Origin: an uncultured Collinsella sp.
GTDB lineage: Bacteria > Actinomycetota > Coriobacteriia > Coriobacteriales > Coriobacteriaceae
Assembly (NCBI GenBank): GCA_900541885.1
Contig: UQKW01000004.1
Span: 61,980-125,979, forward strand
Direction of reading: 5' to 3'
DNA length: 64,000 nt
The position numbers were made by a program, and so were the translations under genes. Positions 59,726-64,000 of this stretch are shown in pieces; position 1 is the stretch's first letter; every line of letters starts with the position of its first letter. The notes beneath the pieces were generated by a model. The model searched no databases, had not been told where the DNA came from, and saw only the letters and a program-made list of their open reading frames with translations.

Positions 59726-59931
59726 TTGGTTCCTAACATCGAGGTATTTCCGACAAACTGTAGCGCGAACAGGCGAGATTATCACTACACCCCACTAAAG
59801 CAGGGGGTATTTTTCTCAAAAAAGTGATGATTGGAGCTGTGCGGGCGTTCATTTTTGACGCGCACGAGTCTGATACAATTTGTTCGTTACTGTTTGAATG
59901 ATATGCGCGCAAAGAACGGCGAGGATTCATC

Positions 59932-60696
59932 GTGATTAAGGCAGAGCGACAGGATAAGGTTCGGCAGCTGCTCGAGGAACAGGGAACGGTTTCGGTCAAG
60001 GAGATCTCAGATGCGTTAGGTGTCTCGGATATGACGATTCGTCGCGACCTTGAGGAGCTTGCGAGCCTAGGCGAGATCGAGCGCGTGCACGGCGGCGCCC
60101 GTAGTGCGCAGAGTCGCCCGCACGCTATGTTGCGCCATGAGTATTCGCACAGTGAAAAGCGCACTAAGCATGCCGAGGAAAAGCTGCAGATCGCGCGCCG
60201 CGCCGTTGGGCTCATCGAGGAGGGCTCGACCATCTTTTTGGGGACGGGCACTACAGTTGAGCAGATGGCCTCGATGCTGCCGGCGTGCCGCCTACGCATC
60301 GTGACCAATTCGCTTTCGGTGTTTAACCTGCTCGAGGCGCGCGAAGACTGCGACCTGTGCCTCGTGGGCGGTATGTACCGTCGCCGCACTGCCGCCTTTG
60401 TGGGCCCCACGGCCGAGGACACCTTGCGCGCACTGGGGATCGACGCAGCCTTTATCGGCGCCAACGGCATTCTGGACGGCGACGTGTCTACATCCAATAT
60501 GGAAGAGGGCCGCATCCAGCAGCTCGCCTTTAGCAAGGCCGACTCGCGCTATCTGATCGCCGACTCCAGCAAGATCGGCAAGCGCGACTTCTACACCTTC
60601 TGCCGCTTGGACAGCCTGGACGCCGTGGTGTGTGAGCCGGGCATCGCCGCCGAAGATCGTGCCGCCATCGAGGAGCATACGCAGGTCATTTGCTAG
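59932..60696 (+). CDS. DeoR-family sugar-operon repressor
   Basis: A 254-residue DeoR protein: HTH at residues 1-57 (RQDKVRQLLEEQGTVSVKEISDALGVSDMTIRRDLEELA) and the sugar-phosphate-binding DeoRC domain (LGTGTTVEQMASML, NSLSVFNLL, VGPTAEDTLRALGIDAAFIGANGI). The starting codon is GTG 59932 with GAGGA upstream. Relatives include AgaR, FruR and LacR. It may control galM or the amino-sugar genes; no specific operator is recognised. Confidence 0.9.
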   Translation: MIKAERQDKVRQLLEEQGTVSVKEISDALGVSDMTIRRDLEELASLGEIERVHGGARSAQSRPHAMLRHEYSHSEKRTKHAEEKLQIARRAVGLIEEGSTIFLGTGTTVEQMASMLPACRLRIVTNSLSVFNLLEAREDCDLCLVGGMYRRRTAAFVGPTAEDTLRALGIDAAFIGANGILDGDVSTSNMEEGRIQQLAFSKADSRYLIADSSKIGKRDFYTFCRLDSLDAVVCEPGIAAEDRAAIEEHTQVIC

Positions 60697-60815
60697 CTAG
60701 CGCTACGGGATTGCCAACAGGCGATGCGGGAGGACTTTTACCTCCTGTCATTGTGGAAACCAGCGCGTCAGCGCTACGCGATATGACGCGCAAATAAGGA
60801 CTCCACTATCAAATC

Positions 60816-60953
60816 GTCTCAACCTGTAACAGGTAGGGGTGAAACTACCAACCAGATGTTACAGATTGAGACAATTCGGCGGGGTCTACCTTGTTTGTCT
60901 CGATCTGTAACGGTTAGGACTTAAAAACTCGGCTACGTGTTACAGATCGAGAC
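60816..60953. repeat. Two tandem hairpins with GTCTCRAYCTGTAAC arms
   Basis: Hairpin 1: GTCTCAACCTGTAAC (60816-60830) with GTTACAGATTGAGAC (60858-60872), one G.T pair. Hairpin 2: GTCTCGATCTGTAAC (60897-60911) with GTTACAGATCGAGAC (60939-60953), perfect. The arms are conserved but the loops differ. They lie between two convergent regulator genes. Confidence 0.65.
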
Positions 60954-60968
60954 AAAAGAAAAAGAACA

Positions 60969-61688
60969 TTAGGACTTGAAAATAAAGTTTTGATAAGGGA
61001 CCCGCCCAGTTAAGACGGTGCGGCAGACAATTGAGATTAGTTTGCCTCCGGAGTCGTAAGCATAATGAGTCAGTTCGATGACCGGAAGTTTTGCAACACC
61101 ATAATTACTGGCTTCGGAATCGCTAAGCTGACGTGCTCTATAGCTTTCCCTAACAGATTGGATAGACTTGGACAAGTCGTCCATGATTCTGCTAAATGCC
61201 TGAAAATCTAACTGGTTATTCGGAACGCGCGACTTTGAAATGAAGAACGTATCAGCGCCTATGAAGCTGCCTTCAAGTTCGTAGGTCAATTCAAGACGCT
61301 GAATTTCATCGCGACTTTGACATCCAAATTGTTGGAGCATCATTACGGAAATTGGACGACCTGATGTGAGGCCGCCGAAATGTTTGGTGATGGCATCCGG
61401 ATCAACGCCATCGCAGTGGCTTGCAAAGTCAAAGTCTAAAAGTGAATTGAGCTCGCTAACGCGTTTCGGTGCAACAAACGATCCCTTACCTTGGATTCGA
61501 TAGATACTTCCACGACGCTCCAGCTCACTCATGGCAAGTCGGACGGTTGTTCTGCTTACGGCGTATTCGTCGCAGAGTTCCATTTCTGTTGGAAGTTTAT
61601 CGTCTGCTTGATATTCATCGACGATCTGCTTGAGCAGCGCGTCGGTGAGCTGTAAATAGAGTGGCCGTTTTTCGTGTGTATCGAGCAT
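60969..61688 (-). CDS. GntR-family (HutC-type) regulator
   Basis: A 239-residue regulator: winged HTH ([26 protein letters not shown]...[17 protein letters not shown] in part) and a UTRA domain. ATG 61688 is preferred because GAGG lies 5 bp upstream; an ATG at 61706 has no ribosome site. It has fewer Ala and more Asn/Ser than neighbours. It is the likely regulator of the adjacent unknown gene and of the PTS gene at the right edge. Confidence 0.85.
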   Translation of the reverse strand: MLDTHEKRPLYLQLTDALLKQIVDEYQADDKLPTEMELCDEYAVSRTTVRLAMSELERRGSIYRIQGKGSFVAPKRVSELNSLLDFDFASHCDGVDPDAITKHFGGLTSGRPISVMMLQQFGCQSRDEIQRLELTYELEGSFIGADTFFISKSRVPNNQLDFQAFSRIMDDLSKSIQSVRESYRARQLSDSEASNYGVAKLPVIELTHYAYDSGGKLISIVCRTVLTGRVPYQNFIFKS

Positions 61689-61760
61689 TAGAGCCTCAGT
61701 TTGCATGTTGGTTATACCTGATGGTTGCCTCAGTCGGGATGTAACGTGGGCAAGGTAACC

Positions 61761-62681
61761 TTAACGTATCACAGAGCGGCTCAGCATGACGATCTGATGC
61801 CTGTATCCACGAAGGGCTTGTCCGAGCGTGAAGATATTCTGGGGCAGGCAAATACCGTTCATGGAGTCCCCGATATGTTGGAGGTCAGCGCCGGCTGCTT
61901 TTGCTGCAAGGCCTATTTTCTTAATGGTCTCGCTGTCGCAGGAGTCTTGACTCGTCCCGTTCGCCGCCATGACGAGAACCTTCTCTTCAATTGACTTGCC
62001 TACGTTGTGGGATCGTACAAAGTCTACGATGGCGCGCAGGTCTGCTTCTTGGAAGCAAGGGACGGTGTAGGGGGCTGGTACGAGAAGGATATCGACGCCG
62101 AGGTCAACAAACTTGCGCGCAATTTCGAGCGTCATGACAGGTTCCGCAACGCCTGCTCCATGCATTTTTCCGGCTATGATCAGGCCATTGAAATGCTCTT
62201 TGGAGAGTTTGATCGAATGGGCGATTGCATCGTTGGAGACGCCAGTTCCAGGGTTGCCTGTGAGGCAAATAAAATCAAATCCGAGTTCGTTTGCCTTTTC
62301 TAAGGTCTTGGGAGAGACGCGACGACCCATGGGGATTTCCGTACGGGATTCAGACATCTCTGCCTCGTTATCAACTGGCTCCAGATTGACGCCAATGGGC
62401 CTTCCGCATGCTCGCTTCACCCAAGTGACCGGGTTTTCATTGAGATCATCTGGAATACCGGCAATAACTGGATCGAACACATCGAGCGCGTTAAACAGAA
62501 GCAGGTCGGCACCTGCGGCACGTTCGATTTCTGCATTAGTAACGCCGCCGAGAAATTGGGAAGAGGGTACGTTTTCCGCCATGATGGTACGTCCCTCGGA
62601 AGCCAGAATTGCCTGCTTTAGATCCATGGGTGACGTGGCGGCAAAATCGGATGCGGACATGTTCAGTAATCGTTTGGGCAT
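61761..62681 (-). CDS. PTS-associated TIM-barrel-like unknown (DUF7916-like)
   Basis: A 306-residue soluble protein. The sequence has an alternating beta/alpha pattern with IMAENVPSSQFLGGVTNAEIERAAGADLLLFNALD at the N-terminal side (quoted in part), IGVNLEPV, FICLTGNPGTGV, LIIAGKMHGAG, ILLVPAPYTVPC and GADLQHIGDS, as in TIM barrels. Homologues, as I recall, sit next to PTS genes and are often misnamed haloacid dehalogenase-like; the reaction is unknown. GGAAG precedes ATG 62681. It is divergent from the EIIC. Confidence 0.7.
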   Translation of the reverse strand: MPKRLLNMSASDFAATSPMDLKQAILASEGRTIMAENVPSSQFLGGVTNAEIERAAGADLLLFNALDVFDPVIAGIPDDLNENPVTWVKRACGRPIGVNLEPVDNEAEMSESRTEIPMGRRVSPKTLEKANELGFDFICLTGNPGTGVSNDAIAHSIKLSKEHFNGLIIAGKMHGAGVAEPVMTLEIARKFVDLGVDILLVPAPYTVPCFQEADLRAIVDFVRSHNVGKSIEEKVLVMAANGTSQDSCDSETIKKIGLAAKAAGADLQHIGDSMNGICLPQNIFTLGQALRGYRHQIVMLSRSVIR

Positions 62682-62766
62682 TGTTACTTCCTTTGACTAG
62701 AACGACAGGCTTGTGACATTGTCTCTAATATTGTTACAACAATATATTCAATATGTTATATCCAAT

Positions 62767-62853
62767 CGGTGAACGGTTGCAAGCTTATTGTATTGCTCGG
62801 AAAAAATAGCCTTTAGCTGGGAAAACCTTAAATTAATCAACTACCGTTCACCG
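62767..62853. promoter_or_regulatory. Inverted pair of CGGTGAACGGT 11-mers
   Basis: CGGTGAACGGT (62767-62777) and ACCGTTCACCG (62843-62853) match exactly those at 47171-47200 but are 76 bp apart here. They lie in the 356-bp divergent region between the unknown gene and the EIIC. TTGACA at 62871-62876 may be a -35 box, without a good -10. Otherwise the region is A+T-rich and holds no gene. Confidence 0.55.
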
Positions 62854-63037
62854 AATAAGTATTTGAATTCTTGACATATCGACAAAGCGGAAAAAGAATT
62901 GGTTATGACAAATCGCGCAAATGATATTACATTTCGCACAAGAACGTATTCACTTACATAAGTGGATACAAACGGGGACGACGACGGTTGAGTCCGGATA
63001 AATCGTTGTGTGCCCGGGAATCATGAAAGGATGTGTT

Positions 63038-63967
63038 ATGGACGCTATCGTCAAATTCCTTGAAAAACACCAGCCCCTCTTCGACAAAATCTCGAGGAAC
63101 ATTTATCTGGTGGCGATTAAGGATGGCTTTCTCTCGAATATGCCAATTGTGCTGTTCTCGAGCCTGTTCCTTCTTCTTTCGACGCTCCCTGCCTATGTAG
63201 GCATCACGCTTCCGTCTGAGGTGCTGGATTTCTTCAATAAAATCTATGCATATACCATGGGACTTCTTGGCATTATGGTGGCCGGCACCACGGCGAGCTC
63301 ACTTGCCATGTCGATGAACCGTCGCATGCCTTCGGGTAAATCTCTCAACCCCACCTCGTGCATGGTTTGTGCCATGTGCGGCATGCTCTTGCTATCGGTG
63401 ACGAACGATGTTGTCTCGATTGGCGGAGCAGATACATCTGTTTTTGAAACCGGCTATATGGGAACCAAGGGTTTTCTCGCTGCGTTCGTAGCCGCATTCT
63501 TGACCGTTAATATCTATAAGGTGTGCATTAGCCATAATGTGACGATCAAGCTTCCCAAAGAGGTCCCTGGCTCTATTGCGCAGAGTTTTCGCGATATCTT
63601 TGCATTTGGGTTTTCGATCCTTGCGTGCGCTTTTATCGATCTTGCGAGCCGCAAGCTGCTTGCTGTGCCGTTCGCCAATTTGGTATCCGCTCTCATCTCG
63701 CCGCTGTTCTCCGCGGTCGACACCTATCCTGGCATGGCGCTTATCGAAGGCGCGGTCGCACTTTTCCAATTTATGGGTATCCACGGTGCTTCGGTTGTCA
63801 TGAGTCCGATCAATGCTGCGCTCTACGGCAATACCGTTACCAATCTTGAGGTTTTCCAAGCAGGTGGACACCCGTCAATTGCTCTTACGCAGGACTTTAC
63901 AAGCTTCATCGGCGGTCTGGGCGGTTCTGGCTGCACGTTCATCGTTGTTAGCGCCGGGCGATTTTAG
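63038..63967 (+). CDS. PTS lactose/cellobiose-family EIIC, probably truncated
   Basis: The 309 residues start like a CelB-family EIIC (FLEKHQPLFDKISRNIYLVAIKDGFLSNMPIVLFSSLF in part) and reach the GGLGGSGCTF motif that in full-length members (about 420-450 residues) is followed by more than 100 further residues. Here the frame ends 8 codons later at TAG 63965-63967. Neither other frame continues it before the window ends. It may be a pseudogene or a rearrangement border. ATG 63038 is supported by AAAGGA. Confidence 0.75.
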   Translation: MDAIVKFLEKHQPLFDKISRNIYLVAIKDGFLSNMPIVLFSSLFLLLSTLPAYVGITLPSEVLDFFNKIYAYTMGLLGIMVAGTTASSLAMSMNRRMPSGKSLNPTSCMVCAMCGMLLLSVTNDVVSIGGADTSVFETGYMGTKGFLAAFVAAFLTVNIYKVCISHNVTIKLPKEVPGSIAQSFRDIFAFGFSILACAFIDLASRKLLAVPFANLVSALISPLFSAVDTYPGMALIEGAVALFQFMGIHGASVVMSPINAALYGNTVTNLEVFQAGGHPSIALTQDFTSFIGGLGGSGCTFIVVSAGRF

Positions 63968-64000
63968 CCGCTAATAGTCAAACGATTTTGACCAATCCCG

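Noticed and set aside
60816..60953. The repeated GTCTC...GTTAC sequences as a CRISPR array
   Set aside because: There are only two units, each itself an inverted repeat, with no regular spacers and no cas genes.

Overview
The window is high-GC bacterial chromosome with dense, mostly co-directional operons. The gene complement (several carbohydrate PTS operons, a topoisomerase I that starts like the archaeal type, hypAB, a minimal tatAC, PcrA with Ala/Pro-rich inserts, a Gly-rich DUF2207-like protein end) and the many intergenic hairpin repeats point to an anaerobic gut Coriobacteriia, most likely a Collinsella-like organism. That placement is inference from protein character; no 16S gene is present. 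I see no phage, IS transposase, CRISPR array, rRNA or replication origin. There is one tRNA (Thr, anticodon CGU).

Layout. 1-5.8 kb: end of a membrane protein, a GNAT acetyltransferase, purH, a hypothetical gene, and a two-component pair with an intramembrane-sensing type kinase. 5.8-7.4 kb: a lower-GC hipBA toxin-antitoxin module behind two palindromic operators. 7.5-12.3 kb: universal stress protein, uppP, pcrA. 12.3-14.7 kb: a two-gene AbiE-like module (HTH protein plus nucleotidyltransferase) bracketed by direct copies of a terminator-like repeat and, outside these, by two inverted copies of an unusual ~130-bp structured element. That element has a 69-nt conserved core, 66/69 identical, inside completely different but self-complementary 30/31-bp arms. 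14.7-21.6 kb: manA, GntR regulator, GH1 (phospho-)beta-glucosidase, cellobiose-type PTS EIIC-EIIB-EIIA, ROK glucokinase. 21.7-31.8 kb: ppaC, nhaA, an aminotransferase, a STAS protein, tatA-tatC, hypA-hypB, topoisomerase I. 31.9-38.7 kb: a zinc-ribbon membrane protein, tmk-holB-ricT, a comFC-like gene and a possible DUF559-type nuclease-fold protein. 38.7-47 kb: a 215-bp inverted-repeat element, a long leader before a solute-binding lipoprotein, hpf, degV, and an operon of a hydroxyisobutyrate-dehydrogenase-like enzyme with a His/Cys-rich tail, a membrane protein, a helical-repeat protein and isocitrate dehydrogenase; then a membrane-anchored SurA-like protein. 47-58.6 kb: an amino-sugar region (mannose-family PTS EIIA-yajC-EIIB-EIIC-EIID, GntR/NagR-like regulator, agaS, nagA, flavodoxin, epimerase, sugar-phosphate kinase, a nagA remnant, a YhcH protein, the tRNA, and a second EIIB lacking its active-site histidine). 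58.6-64 kb: galM, a DeoR regulator, a GntR regulator, a PTS-associated unknown and an EIIC that stops early.

How it works together. The 47-57.7 kb genes make a plausible N-acetylgalactosamine/N-acetylglucosamine route: PTS uptake and phosphorylation, NagA deacetylation, AgaS deamination/isomerisation, and a PfkB-family kinase. The promoters of the PTS operon and of agaS share an identical 13-mer (TGGTTACTACCAG) resembling NagR/DasR operators, and the GntR regulator lies between them. A second shared motif (CGGTGAACGGT paired with ACCGTTCACCG) precedes both the mannose-family PTS operon and the PTS gene at the right edge. The intergenic regions carry several families of small hairpins; in two of these the loop or core is conserved while the arms change together.
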